Shown here piece after piece: positions 54,758 through 64,000 of a stretch of DNA of 64,000 bases. The DNA is taken from the NCBI GenBank assembly GCA_019635415.1, contig JAHBZN010000001.1, forward strand, positions 744,001-808,000. Reading direction: 5' to 3'. The first letter of the stretch is position 1; each line of letters begins with the position of its first letter. The position numbers and the translations under genes are program-made. The notes below the pieces were generated by a model. That model was not told where the DNA came from and searched no databases. It was given only the letters and a program-made list of their open reading frames with translations. The DNA is from Ramlibacter sp. (lineage in GTDB: Bacteria > Pseudomonadota > Gammaproteobacteria > Burkholderiales > Burkholderiaceae_C).

Positions 54758-57640
54758 ATGAACATCAAAACCCCAAAAAAACTCATCGAAGTAGCCCTGC
54801 CGCTCGATGCCATCAACGCCGCCGCCGCGCGCGAAAAATCGATTCGCCATGGTCACCCCAGTACCTTGCATCTGTGGTGGGCACGCCGCCCGTTGGCCGC
54901 AGCGCGGGCGGTGATTTTTGCGCAGATGGTTAATGATCCCGGCTACCAGCAAGGCGGTGGCTTCAAGTACGGCGTAAACAAAGAAAAGGCGTCACAAGAG
55001 CGCGAGCGCTTGTTCAAGATCATTGAGGATCTCGTGCTGTGGGAGAACACCAACAACGAGGACGTTCTTTCGCGCGCCCACGCCGAAATACTCCGCTCAT
55101 GGCGCGAGACCTGCGAACTCAACAAGAACCACCCGCAGGCGGCCGAGTTGTTCAACCCGGACAAGCTGCCAGGATTTCATGACCCGTTCGCCGGCGGTGG
55201 CGCGATTCCGCTCGAAGCACAGCGCCTTGGGTTAGAGAGCTATGCATCGGACCTTAACCCCGTAGCGGTAACCATCAACAAGGCGATGATCGAGATACCA
55301 CCACGGTTCGCCAGGATGAAGCCTGTAGGCCCGGTTCTTGTTGACGCTCGGCAGTCGAACCTGCATGAGGATTGGTCTCGGGCACGCGGGCTCGGTGAGG
55401 ATGTCCGGCGTTACGGTGCCTGGGTGCGCAATGCTGTCGAACAGAAGATTGGTCGTCTTTATCCTAAGGTGAAGATCACGGCAGCGATGGTCAAGGATCG
55501 ACCCGAGATCCAACATCTCGTTGGCCAGGAGTTGACTGCGATTGCGTGGCTTTGGGCTCGTACTGTGAAGAGCCCAAACCCCGCATTCAGCTCCGTCGAT
55601 GTTCCACTGGTTCGATCATTCTGGGTATCGGCTAAAGAAGGCAAAGAAGCCTGGGTTGATCCTGTCGTTGATCGCGAAAACTGCAGCTACTCGTTTGTGG
55701 TCCGAACAGCAGGCTCGCCGAAGATCGAGCAAACAGTGGGTCGAAAGGGGGCAATGTGCATCATGTCGGACACCCCTATTCCTTTGAGCTACATCCGCTC
55801 AGAGGCAAAAGCTGATCGATTGGGGCAGAAGCTCTTTGCAGTTGTGGTCGAGGGTCCTCAGGGGAGGCTTTACCTTTCACCGAGCGATGAAATCGCAGCC
55901 GCAGCAGAGCACGCAGAAACCTCGGGGGCAGTACCGTCTGCCCCTATTGATCACTGGGCTGGATGCACAAACTGCGTTGTGTACGGGCTAGAGAATTTCG
56001 AGCAGCTGTTCTCGAAGAGACAACTTGCGGCCTTGACGCATTTCTCGGACGCAGTCATTTCGGTCCGCGAGAAGGTTTTCAACGATGCGCTCTCTAACGG
56101 GATGGCTGACGATGACAAACCTCTCGGAGAGGGGGGGGCTGGTGCACGAGCCTACTCCGAGGCAGTTTCCGTACTGCTGGCCTTCGTTGTAGATAAGTGC
56201 GCCGATTACTGGTCCACGATGTGCACATGGCACAACACCCGAGAGACCATTGGGCACACCTTTGGGAGACAGGCAATTCCCATGAGTTGGGATTTCGCCG
56301 AAACAAACATCTTCTCGGACTCGTCGGGCAACTGGTCCGGAATGGTCCAGTGGGTTTCAAAAGTTGTCGATGAGTTGCCCGCTTCAAGAGATGGGGTCGC
56401 CGTGCAGCATGATGCAGCGACCTCATTTGACAAGGCAACCTTGCCAGTTGTTTCAACCGATCCGCCCTACTACGACAACGTCCCGTACTCCAACATATCC
56501 GACTACTTCTACATTTGGTTGCGCCGCTGCATCCGCGACATCTATCCGAACTTGTTTGCGACAATCACAGTTCCAAAGATGCCGGAGCTGGTTGCCAATC
56601 AATTCCGACATGGAGGCAAGGAGAAGGCATTCACATTCTTCATGAATGGAATGCAGGCGGCTATTTCTCAGCTCCGCAGCTCCGCTCATCCGGCTTTCCC
56701 TGTGACGATCTACTACGCGTTCAAGGCATCTGAGACGGAAGATGGCGAAGGAACTTCCAGCAGCGGGTGGGAGACCTTCCTTCAGGCAGTTATTGACTCC
56801 GGGTTTTCAATTACCGGCACTTGGCCTATGCGCACAGAGATGGGTGCACGGCGCATGGCTGTGGGCAACAACGCCCTCGCTTCCAGCGTAGTGCTGGTGT
56901 GCAACAAGAGAGATGTTGAGGCATCAACAGTGAGCCGCCGCGAATTTGTTCGCGAACTCAACGCCGCTCTACCTGATGCGTTGCTAGACATGACCCGGGG
57001 CGGCGTGAATTCGCCAGTTGCACCGGTGGATTTGTCGCAGGCCATCATCGGCCCCGGCATGGCCATCTTCAGCCAATACGCCGCCGTGCTGGAAGCCGAC
57101 GGCACGCCGATGAGCGTGCGCACCGCCCTGCAACTGATCAACCGTTTCCTCGCCGAAGACGACTTCGACCACGACACACAGTTTTGCCTGCACTGGTTCG
57201 AGCAACAGGGCTGGGCTACCGGCAAATACGGTGATGCCGACGTTCTAGCCCGCGCCAAGGGTACCAGCGTCGGCGGCCTGCAAACCAGCGGCGTGGTGGA
57301 GTCGAGCAAGGGCGACTTGCGCCTACTCAAGTGGGCCGAAATGCCGCGAGACTGGTCGCCTGAGTCCGACGCCCGCCTGCCCGTTTGGGAGGCGCTACAC
57401 CAGTTGATTCGAGCGCTCAACCAGGACGGCGAATCTGCAGCTGGTGCCCTGCTGGCCCGCATGCCCGCCCACGCCGAACCCATCCGAGCACTGGCATACC
57501 GCCTGTACACCCTGTGCGAGCGCAAGGGCTGGGCCGAGGAGGCGCGCGCCTACAACGAACTGGTGACGGCGTGGAGCGCCATTGAGCAGGCTGCGGGCGA
57601 GGCGGGTGTGCTGGGCGCGCAAGGCAGCTTTGACCTGTGA
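54758..57640 (+). CDS. DUF1156 domain-containing DNA adenine methyltransferase
   Basis: This 960-aa protein starts at ATG 54758 (an upstream TTG at 54752 is possible). The DUF1156 N-terminus is clear ([39 protein letters not shown]). SAM motif I is [14 protein letters not shown] at 142, and the catalytic [11 protein letters not shown] starts near 568, the order of an adenine-specific (N6) enzyme with a large insertion between the two, probably the target recognition part. Composition drops in G/C from about 55250 to 57000, then returns. It should mark host DNA. GTGA overlap with the next gene. Confidence 0.9.
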   Translation: MNIKTPKKLIEVALPLDAINAAAAREKSIRHGHPSTLHLWWARRPLAAARAVIFAQMVNDPGYQQGGGFKYGVNKEKASQERERLFKIIEDLVLWENTNNEDVLSRAHAEILRSWRETCELNKNHPQAAELFNPDKLPGFHDPFAGGGAIPLEAQRLGLESYASDLNPVAVTINKAMIEIPPRFARMKPVGPVLVDARQSNLHEDWSRARGLGEDVRRYGAWVRNAVEQKIGRLYPKVKITAAMVKDRPEIQHLVGQELTAIAWLWARTVKSPNPAFSSVDVPLVRSFWVSAKEGKEAWVDPVVDRENCSYSFVVRTAGSPKIEQTVGRKGAMCIMSDTPIPLSYIRSEAKADRLGQKLFAVVVEGPQGRLYLSPSDEIAAAAEHAETSGAVPSAPIDHWAGCTNCVVYGLENFEQLFSKRQLAALTHFSDAVISVREKVFNDALSNGMADDDKPLGEGGAGARAYSEAVSVLLAFVVDKCADYWSTMCTWHNTRETIGHTFGRQAIPMSWDFAETNIFSDSSGNWSGMVQWVSKVVDELPASRDGVAVQHDAATSFDKATLPVVSTDPPYYDNVPYSNISDYFYIWLRRCIRDIYPNLFATITVPKMPELVANQFRHGGKEKAFTFFMNGMQAAISQLRSSAHPAFPVTIYYAFKASETEDGEGTSSSGWETFLQAVIDSGFSITGTWPMRTEMGARRMAVGNNALASSVVLVCNKRDVEASTVSRREFVRELNAALPDALLDMTRGGVNSPVAPVDLSQAIIGPGMAIFSQYAAVLEADGTPMSVRTALQLINRFLAEDDFDHDTQFCLHWFEQQGWATGKYGDADVLARAKGTSVGGLQTSGVVESSKGDLRLLKWAEMPRDWSPESDARLPVWEALHQLIRALNQDGESAAGALLARMPAHAEPIRALAYRLYTLCERKGWAEEARAYNELVTAWSAIEQAAGEAGVLGAQGSFDL

Positions 57641-57654
57641 ATGGAGAGCTTGTC

Positions 57655-59115
57655 ATGACCACTGACGCACCCAGCACCGCCGAATTTCTATCCGCCTTTG
57701 CCAGCGCGGGTACGCCACCGACAGAACGTCGGGCCGCGTTGACCGCATTGATCACCGCCAAGCTGCTGCCCAAGCAGGCGGACGACCCCGCCGTGGCGGA
57801 TGGCCGCGCACACCTGCTGGCGCAGGTCTTTGCGTTGGATGCTGCGCCAGAGCATCGGCTGCTGTCCATCGCGGAGTGCATACGCCTTGGGCAAGTGGTC
57901 AAACGATGGGCACCGGAAATTGCCGAGCAGTTGCGCCCTGCGTTTGCGCAAGAGCTTCCTCCCATGCAATTGCTGAGTGATGCCGATGACCGCCTGAATC
58001 TGGCCCGGGCCTGCGCGCTCATGCCTTCTGCCTGGTTGCCACCCTATCTGGCAAAGGCGATAGCAGAGGAGGAAACCGGCGAGAAGGCGCGCGCTGAGGC
58101 GATGGCTGCTCTGCTGGCACGCGTTCCTGATCTTGCGACCGCGTTGCGGCTACTGTGCAACGCATTTGGCGAATTGCGCCCTGATACAGAAACGCCGGGC
58201 GACACGGTGGCGCGCCGGCTGGCTCGCACGTTGGCGGCGCTGCGCAATGTGCTACTCGAAGTGGAGTTGGAAGCCGGGGACGAGCCCGGAAAGGCGTTGT
58301 ACGAGTTGCTGGCTTTGCCTTTGTCCGGGCTGGGCAAACCGCAGACCGAGAAGGTGCAGCTCGACTTGGTGCGCGAAGCGTTGCTGACAGTGCATGACAT
58401 CGTTCGCACGCGCATCTCAGTGGTGGCCGACCCTCAGATGTACAGCGTGGTTGCCTACTGCCGCAGATTGTTGGACGGCACGTCCTGGCCCCAAGAACTG
58501 ACCAACCCGCTGGAGCGGTTGATCACGGATGTCTCAGAGGCGTTGATATTGCTAGGCCGCCAAGGTCAGTGCGATCAGATGTTGTTGGGCCAATTGGATG
58601 TGCTGTGCAGCCACCCCGAGCGTGCCCGTGCATTGGCACGCGATCTGGCCGCGAAGCACCCGGAGCTGCCCGAGAACGTGCGGGATTGGCTGGAGCGCGG
58701 GCGCATACGCGTCGTTCGTTCAGCCAGCGAGTCTGCCATTGAGGCCGCAGCCAGCAATGCCGATGAAAGTATCGGTTTGGCCTTGCAGGCTGCCCGGCGA
58801 GCCAGAGCCGTGCGCGACAACTTGCACGAGCCATTGCTGGCCAACCTGGAAATCTACGAACCCACTATGGCGCCCGCTGCACGGGATCTGCTGGACCGCG
58901 TGCAGACCTTGGCCGTACAGGTGGAGCAGGCTGCAAGCCTGCGCGCACTGGATTTGTACGGGGTTCCGGGTGAGGAAATAGAAATGTCACCCAAGTTCTT
59001 CACCGTCCTGGGCAATACGCCGAGACAGCGCATGTTGGTCAAACAACCCGCCATCGTGCGCAAACGGCCTGACGGCAGCCTTGGTGATGTGGTGGCAAAG
59101 GGAATTGTCGAATAA
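57655..59115 (+). CDS. Unknown helical defence-operon protein
   Basis: This 486-aa protein (ATG 57655 with GGAGAG upstream; GTG 57637 would overlap the previous stop) is almost entirely helical and rich in Ala, Leu and Arg, with no recognisable catalytic motif. The last 40 residues (KFFTVLGNTPRQRMLVKQPAIVRKRPDGSLGDVVAKGIVE) are beta-like and resemble no family I can name. It sits directly before the Hsp70-like gene (14-bp gap) and may be its co-chaperone or scaffold; this is inference from position. Confidence 0.75.
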   Translation: MTTDAPSTAEFLSAFASAGTPPTERRAALTALITAKLLPKQADDPAVADGRAHLLAQVFALDAAPEHRLLSIAECIRLGQVVKRWAPEIAEQLRPAFAQELPPMQLLSDADDRLNLARACALMPSAWLPPYLAKAIAEEETGEKARAEAMAALLARVPDLATALRLLCNAFGELRPDTETPGDTVARRLARTLAALRNVLLEVELEAGDEPGKALYELLALPLSGLGKPQTEKVQLDLVREALLTVHDIVRTRISVVADPQMYSVVAYCRRLLDGTSWPQELTNPLERLITDVSEALILLGRQGQCDQMLLGQLDVLCSHPERARALARDLAAKHPELPENVRDWLERGRIRVVRSASESAIEAAASNADESIGLALQAARRARAVRDNLHEPLLANLEIYEPTMAPAARDLLDRVQTLAVQVEQAASLRALDLYGVPGEEIEMSPKFFTVLGNTPRQRMLVKQPAIVRKRPDGSLGDVVAKGIVE

Positions 59116-59129
59116 CTCGGGAGGACGCA

Positions 59130-60815
59130 ATGGACAAGAAAACCGCAGCTATTTTGCTGGCCAGCCTGCTGGAGCGCATTGAGCGTGATCACGCCGTCGG
59201 CGCAGCTTCTTCACACGAGCGGCAAGCGCTACGGCTTGCCATGCAGGCGCTGGGCGGGGAGGATGCACCCGCTGCGGCCGCACAGCCAGTGCCTTTGCCG
59301 CCTGCATCGGTCCCCGTCGTTGCCGAGGCAGCTAGCGCGCCAGCCGAGCCCCCGCGCATCGACCTTGTGCTTGCGTCCGTTCAGCGCGAGGAGACAACCG
59401 CGCCCGATGTATTGATGTGCCTGGACTTCGGCACAGCCATGTCCAAAGCCTTTGCCTCGGTGTTCCCCGACCGGCAGTTGGACTTGGCCTTGGGTGTTGC
59501 AGCAGGCCGCGAGGGCTATGCGTTGCCGTCTTCGGTTTTTATTGCTGACGACGGAAAGGCTTATTTTGGGTTCGAAGCCATCGAGATGAGTCAAGGACTG
59601 GAAGGTTCAGGCAGGGAACGTTTGGACTCGATAAAAGGCTGGATCAGCCTTCAACAAGAAGGCTCTCTGGACGGGGAAGGCAATGTTCTGTCCAAGGCCA
59701 TGAATCCGTCTGGCGTCAAGCTGACCCAGAGCGACTTGTTGCGCGTCTATCTGGCTTACTTTACAGATATGGCCGAGCATGCGCTGAAGCCCCACGTTGC
59801 TGAGCCACGGTATGTGAAGCGTCGTTACGCTCGCCCCTGCTGGCCTGATAGCAAGGCGCAATGGGGCAACAATTTGATGCGCCGGATGTTGGCCGAGGCG
59901 CAGGTGCTTGCTGACACATTCAGTGGCCGATGGACAGGCGGCATCCGTGTTGCAGAGCTCAAGGCGGCCGTCGAGCAAATTAAGAAACTCGATAAGCAAC
60001 CGGACTATTTGATCGACGAAGGCGTGCCAGAACCTGTGGCCGTTGCCGCCGGTGCAATTGCCGACAGCGAGAATCTGCGCGATGCTTTTATGGTGGTGGA
60101 TGTAGGGGCTGGCACCACTGATTTTGGGCTCTTTATCTCGACACGCAAATCAGACGCGGATGAGCCTCGCGTTTTTCAGAACTCCATGTCAATCCAAGGC
60201 CTGATGCAGGCAGGCGACAAGGTTGACGGCCTTTTGCGCGGATTCATTGCCCAGAAGGAATCCATTGACCCGAGTGACAACTCAGGAAAGTTAATTCTTG
60301 CCGACCTGGCGAGGCGAATTCGAAGCCTCAAGGAAGTTCTTTTCAAGACTGGAGAGTTGGAGTACACGCTGTCGGATGACACTGTCGGCAAGATCCGTCT
60401 CGACGATTTTCTTGCCGACCAGAAGGTCATCCGATTTGGTCAAGCAGTGGAAGATGGCTTTAAAAAGGCTCTGGGTTCAGTGGACGAATCCTGGCTGCGC
60501 TGGTTGGCAATGGATGGCGTGCGTCTGCACGTTGTTGTGACGGGTGGTAGCTCTCCGCTTCCAATGATGCAGGCTTTGGGCAAGGGTCTGATTGAAGTGA
60601 AGGGCCATCGCATCTTGCGCCAGGCCATCGACCCGAAGCCATATTGGATGGAAGACATGCCTGATGAGTTGTTGGCTGTGTACCCACAGTTGGCCGTGGC
60701 TATCGGCGGTGCCGCTGAAGTGATGCCCGAAACAAATGATGCTCCCCTTGTTTTTGGCGGAGGTGTGCGCGCGTCCAGCTACGTTTCGGGAAATATCCAT
60801 GTTGGGGGGAAATAA
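59130..60815 (+). CDS. Hsp70/actin-fold ATPase
   Basis: This 561-aa protein has an N-terminal helical region and a Pro/Ala linker (about 95 residues), then the actin-fold ATPase: phosphate-1 [10 protein letters not shown] at about 98, phosphate-2 [14 protein letters not shown] at about 324, and the adenosine motif TGGSS near 471. There is no DnaK-like substrate domain or EEVD tail, so it is a stand-alone Hsp70-like switch. It follows the helical protein by 14 bp and precedes the DUF499 gene by 4 bp. Role in defence is unassigned. Confidence 0.88.
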   Translation: MDKKTAAILLASLLERIERDHAVGAASSHERQALRLAMQALGGEDAPAAAAQPVPLPPASVPVVAEAASAPAEPPRIDLVLASVQREETTAPDVLMCLDFGTAMSKAFASVFPDRQLDLALGVAAGREGYALPSSVFIADDGKAYFGFEAIEMSQGLEGSGRERLDSIKGWISLQQEGSLDGEGNVLSKAMNPSGVKLTQSDLLRVYLAYFTDMAEHALKPHVAEPRYVKRRYARPCWPDSKAQWGNNLMRRMLAEAQVLADTFSGRWTGGIRVAELKAAVEQIKKLDKQPDYLIDEGVPEPVAVAAGAIADSENLRDAFMVVDVGAGTTDFGLFISTRKSDADEPRVFQNSMSIQGLMQAGDKVDGLLRGFIAQKESIDPSDNSGKLILADLARRIRSLKEVLFKTGELEYTLSDDTVGKIRLDDFLADQKVIRFGQAVEDGFKKALGSVDESWLRWLAMDGVRLHVVVTGGSSPLPMMQALGKGLIEVKGHRILRQAIDPKPYWMEDMPDELLAVYPQLAVAIGGAAEVMPETNDAPLVFGGGVRASSYVSGNIHVGGK

Positions 60816-60819
60816 AGTC

Positions 60820-63675
60820 ATGGCCATCAAACCCTGGCGCGAAATCGCAGAGCCTCATTCCGATGTGCGGGAAGGCAAGTTCCAGCAGGCCGAATTCGCC
60901 GCCGACCTGTCGCGCGTGCATGCGGGCACAGCCAACGCGGAGTACCAGAACCCGGCGCTGTTCTTTCAACGCACCTTCATCACCGAGGGCATGCGGCTGT
61001 TGCTGGATTCCGTGGTCAAGCGCCTGGCGGGCCAAGGCGGCGACCCGGTCATTCAGCTTCAAACGGCATTCGGCGGCGGCAAGACGCACACCATGCTGGC
61101 GGTCTATCACCTCGCCAAGGGTGAAGCACCGGCCAGCGATTTGCAGGGTGTGCCCGCCATCCTCGACACGGCTGGCGTAACCGAACTGCCCAAAGCGCGC
61201 ATCGCCGTGCTCGACGGCATCAAGTCCTCGCCCAACCAGCCGGTGGTGAAGGATGGGCAGAGCATCCGCACGCTGTGGGGCGACTTGGCATGGCAGTTGG
61301 GCGGAGCTGAGGGCTTCAAGCTGGTGGCGGATGCCGATGCATCGGGCACGTCGCCCGGCAAGGATGTGCTAGCCGATCTGCTGGGCCGCTACGCGCCCTG
61401 CGTCATCCTGATCGACGAGCTGGTGGCCTATGTGCGCCAGTTTGAAGAAGGCAAGGCGCTGTCGGGCGGCACCTTCGATTCGAACCTGAGCTTTGTGCAG
61501 GCACTGACGGAAGCGCTGAAGGCCGTGCCGACCGCTGTGTTGCTGGCCTCGTTGCCAGAGTCGGTCAAAGAGGCAGGTAGCCAGCGGGGCGAGAAGGCGC
61601 TGGCTTCGCTGTCGCACTACTTCGGGCGCATTCAGGCGCTGTGGAAGCCGGTGGCGACCGAAGAGGCCTTCGAGATCGTGCGCCGTCGACTGTTCAGCAA
61701 CATCAATGACAAACTGGCGATGGAGTCGGTCTGCCGCTCGTTCGCGGACTACTACATTGCGAACCGCGACGACTTCCCGCAGGAGACGCAGGACAGCAAG
61801 TACCTGGAACGGCTGACGAACGCCTACCCGATCCACCCCGAGGTGTTTGACCGTCTGTACGAGGACTGGTCAACGCTGGACAACTTCCAGCGCACGCGCG
61901 GCGTGCTGAAGCTGATGGCGAAGGTGATCCACCGGCTGTGGAAGGACGGCAACAACGACCCGCTGATCATGCCCGGCAGCTTTCCGCTGATGGATGCGGA
62001 CACGCTGAACGAGGTGCTGTACTACCTGCCGCAGGGCTGGACACCAGTGATCGAGCGCGACGTGGATGGTGAGCGATCGGAGACGTGGGAGATCGAGAAC
62101 AAGGACACGCGCTTTGGCAGCGTGCAAGCTTGCCGCCGTGCGGCACGCGCCATCTTTCTAGGCAGCGCGCCCAGCACGTCCAGTCAAGGTGTGCGCGGCG
62201 TGGAACTGGAGCGCGTGATTTTGGGTGTGGCCCAGCCCGGCCAGCAGCCCAATCTGTTCAAGGATGCGCTGCGGCGCTTGGGTGACCGGCTGCACTACCT
62301 GAATGCCGCCAACAACCGCTTCTGGCTGGACACGCGCCCGAACCTGCGGCGTGAGATGGAAGAGCGCAAGCGCCGCTTTCAGGACAGGGAGGACGTGTTC
62401 CCTTCAATCCGCGAGCGTGTGCAGAAGAGCTTTGCCAGCAGCGTGTTCAGCAGCATTCACGTCTTCACCAGTAGCGGCGACGTACCCGACGATTGGGCGC
62501 TGCGGTTGGTCGTGCTTCCGCCGGACGCGGCCTTCAGCAAGAGCGGCCAGAGCCTCGCCATCGAGCGTGCGACCGACATTCTGAAGAAGCGCGGCGACCA
62601 GCCTCGCTTCAAGCAGAACCGACTGATCTTCGTAGTGGCGGACTACGACAGCGTGAGTCGCCTGAAAGATCACGTTCGCTCGCACCTCGCGTGGCGCAGC
62701 ATCGTCGGCGACTACAAGGACAACCGCATCGTCCTCGACAACCTGATGGCTAAGCAAGCGCAGGCCAGCCTGGATCAAGCCGAGGAAACGGTGCGGCGCA
62801 TGATCCGCGAAACCTACAAATGGCTGCTTGCACCGATGCAGGAAGCGCGGCCGGGCAAGGGACTGTCCGATGTGAAGTGGGAGCATTTCCCACTGAACCC
62901 CGGCGCTGCGAACTGGTCGCAGGAAATCGAGCGCGTGCTCAAGGAAAATGAATTGCTCATCAGCGAATGGGCTCCCATCCATCTGGCCAAGGTGCTGAAG
63001 GACTGGTTCTGGAAGGACGACGCGAAGGACACCAGCGCCCTCAACGTGTGGCAGCAGAGTTGCCAGCAGCTCTACTTGCCGCGCCTGAAGGACGACACGG
63101 TGTTCCAGACCACGATGGGCGCGGGCGCGGAAAGCCGCGAGTTCTTTGGCTTCTCACAGGGCAAGGAGCCGGATGGTGACAAGCTGCGCTACGTGGGGTT
63201 CAGCTACGGCAAGCGCACTTCGCTCATCATGGATTCGTCGCTGCTGCTGATCGAACCGAACACCGCCGCCGCGTACATGGAAGCCCTGCGCGCGGCCGAG
63301 GAGGCATCGCGTGCCACGGCAGCTGATACTGGCACGGGCGCAGCGACGGTTGTGGTGACGGGTGACGGTCACATCCCTCCTCGCGTCGAGGAATTCGGCA
63401 GAGGTGGGGGGCAGACGGGCAGCGATGTGGCGAGTGCCAAGAAGCGGTTCTACGCCAACATCGACCTTGACCCGATTCAGGCCAAGCGGCAGTTCGCCGA
63501 CGTGGTGGACGAAGTGGTGCAGCAGTTCACCCTGCGCCCTGGAGTGAGGATGCGGATCGCCATCGAGATTCAGGCCGAATCCCCGACTGGCTTCGACGAC
63601 GGCCTTCAGCGCGCCGTGAAAGAGAACTGCAATGTGTTGCGGTTCAGGAATGCTGAGTTCGAGGGTGGCGAGTAG
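60820..63675 (+). CDS. DUF499 domain-containing P-loop ATPase
   Basis: This 951-aa protein starts at ATG 60820 (AAATAAAGTC upstream). It has Walker [11 protein letters not shown] (GGGKT at 85-89) and Walker B VILIDEL near 197, in an AAA-type domain, then long helical sequence to the C-terminus, which carries a Gly-rich linker ([10 protein letters not shown]) near residue 865. DUF499 proteins occur with methylases and helicases in defence islands. It probably acts as the energy-using sensor or loader of the system. Confidence 0.9.
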   Translation: MAIKPWREIAEPHSDVREGKFQQAEFAADLSRVHAGTANAEYQNPALFFQRTFITEGMRLLLDSVVKRLAGQGGDPVIQLQTAFGGGKTHTMLAVYHLAKGEAPASDLQGVPAILDTAGVTELPKARIAVLDGIKSSPNQPVVKDGQSIRTLWGDLAWQLGGAEGFKLVADADASGTSPGKDVLADLLGRYAPCVILIDELVAYVRQFEEGKALSGGTFDSNLSFVQALTEALKAVPTAVLLASLPESVKEAGSQRGEKALASLSHYFGRIQALWKPVATEEAFEIVRRRLFSNINDKLAMESVCRSFADYYIANRDDFPQETQDSKYLERLTNAYPIHPEVFDRLYEDWSTLDNFQRTRGVLKLMAKVIHRLWKDGNNDPLIMPGSFPLMDADTLNEVLYYLPQGWTPVIERDVDGERSETWEIENKDTRFGSVQACRRAARAIFLGSAPSTSSQGVRGVELERVILGVAQPGQQPNLFKDALRRLGDRLHYLNAANNRFWLDTRPNLRREMEERKRRFQDREDVFPSIRERVQKSFASSVFSSIHVFTSSGDVPDDWALRLVVLPPDAAFSKSGQSLAIERATDILKKRGDQPRFKQNRLIFVVADYDSVSRLKDHVRSHLAWRSIVGDYKDNRIVLDNLMAKQAQASLDQAEETVRRMIRETYKWLLAPMQEARPGKGLSDVKWEHFPLNPGAANWSQEIERVLKENELLISEWAPIHLAKVLKDWFWKDDAKDTSALNVWQQSCQQLYLPRLKDDTVFQTTMGAGAESREFFGFSQGKEPDGDKLRYVGFSYGKRTSLIMDSSLLLIEPNTAAAYMEALRAAEEASRATAADTGTGAATVVVTGDGHIPPRVEEFGRGGGQTGSDVASAKKRFYANIDLDPIQAKRQFADVVDEVVQQFTLRPGVRMRIAIEIQAESPTGFDDGLQRAVKENCNVLRFRNAEFEGGE

Positions 63676-63738
63676 CAAGACCACCTGCAGGATCGTTCAA
63701 GGGGCCACAGATAGGATCAGACAAGAAAGGGAAATGCC

Positions 63739-64000
63739 ATGCAGGCTAAGCGATTTCGAGTTCAAAACTTCAGAAATATTGATGACAGTGGTTGGATCAC
63801 GCTTGACCAAGTGACGGCATTTGTCGGACGCAACGAATCTGGAAAGACCACGCTCCTAAAGGCCTTGCACAAGTTCAATCCGGCGACCACGGAGCCCTAT
63901 GACGCAATGCGCGAGTTTCCGCGCGACCGCTACATGCGAGACTTCGTAAGCGGTGGATCGAAGGGCTGTGACTGGCCCGTCTGCTCCGTCGCCTTCGATG
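63739..64000 (+). CDS. OLD/SMC-like AAA ATPase, N-terminal part (cut by window end)
   Basis: From ATG 63739 the frame is open to the edge (87 residues). It begins KRFRVQNFRNIDDSGWITL and has the Walker A GRNESGKTTLLKAL, which fits the overcoming-lysogenisation defect (OLD)/RecF-SMC type ATPases. AAGAAAGGGAAATGCC precedes the start. It lies 63 bp after the DUF499 gene and is probably the next member of the operon. Whether a TOPRIM nuclease domain follows cannot be seen. Confidence 0.85.
   Translation, partial: MQAKRFRVQNFRNIDDSGWITLDQVTAFVGRNESGKTTLLKALHKFNPATTEPYDAMREFPRDRYMRDFVSGGSKGCDWPVCSVAFD

Overview
The window is high-GC DNA with the gene content and protein style of a Burkholderiales betaproteobacterium, most likely family Comamonadaceae. 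The pointers are the rpsP-rimM-trmD-rplS operon, the rsgA/phhB/M48 peptidase/orn neighbourhood, SlyX, a glycine-zipper protein, and a dispersed short repeat of GCTAT-N7-ATAGC type that I associate with this family. The genus cannot be fixed from sequence reading alone.

Bases 1-39190 are chromosomal core with ordinary accessory metabolism. From the left: the end of an enolase-superfamily gene, an AraC regulator, a flavin protein / ferredoxin reductase / TRAP binding protein group, slyX, a type II NADH dehydrogenase, a secreted CxxCH protein, a luciferase-like monooxygenase, and a MetE C-domain protein coupled to a serine hydrolase. Next come TetR/DUF2855, a cupin, a glycine-zipper protein, two oxidoreductases, an ergothioneine cluster (egtB-egtD-DUF427 plus a 2OG-Fe dioxygenase), UspA, a CoA-transferase and PPK2. 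A phosphate module (DUF47 plus PiT, behind a probable PHO box) follows, then the ribosomal/tRNA-modification operon, NUDIX, a CobD-like protein, hisC, rsgA, phhB, an M48 protease, orn, an RNA helicase, a YiiX-like hydrolase, an MFS exporter and tRNA-Lys(CUU) with a strong terminator.

From about 39.4 kb to the right edge the window is a genomic island of defence and mobility genes, beginning directly upstream of the tRNA-Lys promoter. It holds two hypothetical genes, an XRE-ImmA/IrrE regulator with a partner gene, and an AbiEi/AbiEii type IV toxin-antitoxin pair. A Cys-rich small protein precedes a four-gene cassette locked together by 4-nt overlaps: serine recombinase, ParB-like, RepB/ParB-like and DUF3987-like. 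An intergenic stretch with 9-bp iteron-like repeats follows.

A large operon then starts at 49415: WYL regulator, SNF2-type helicase with a DUF3883-like C-terminus, HEPN plus zinc-ribbon protein, DUF1156 DNA methyltransferase, an unknown helical protein, an Hsp70-like ATPase, a DUF499 P-loop ATPase, and an OLD/SMC-type ATPase cut by the window end. I read this as a multi-gene anti-phage system built around helicase, methylase and ATPase. The HEPN protein, Hsp70-like ATPase and helical protein are additions whose function I cannot assign from known systems. This is the most promising candidate for an undescribed system here.
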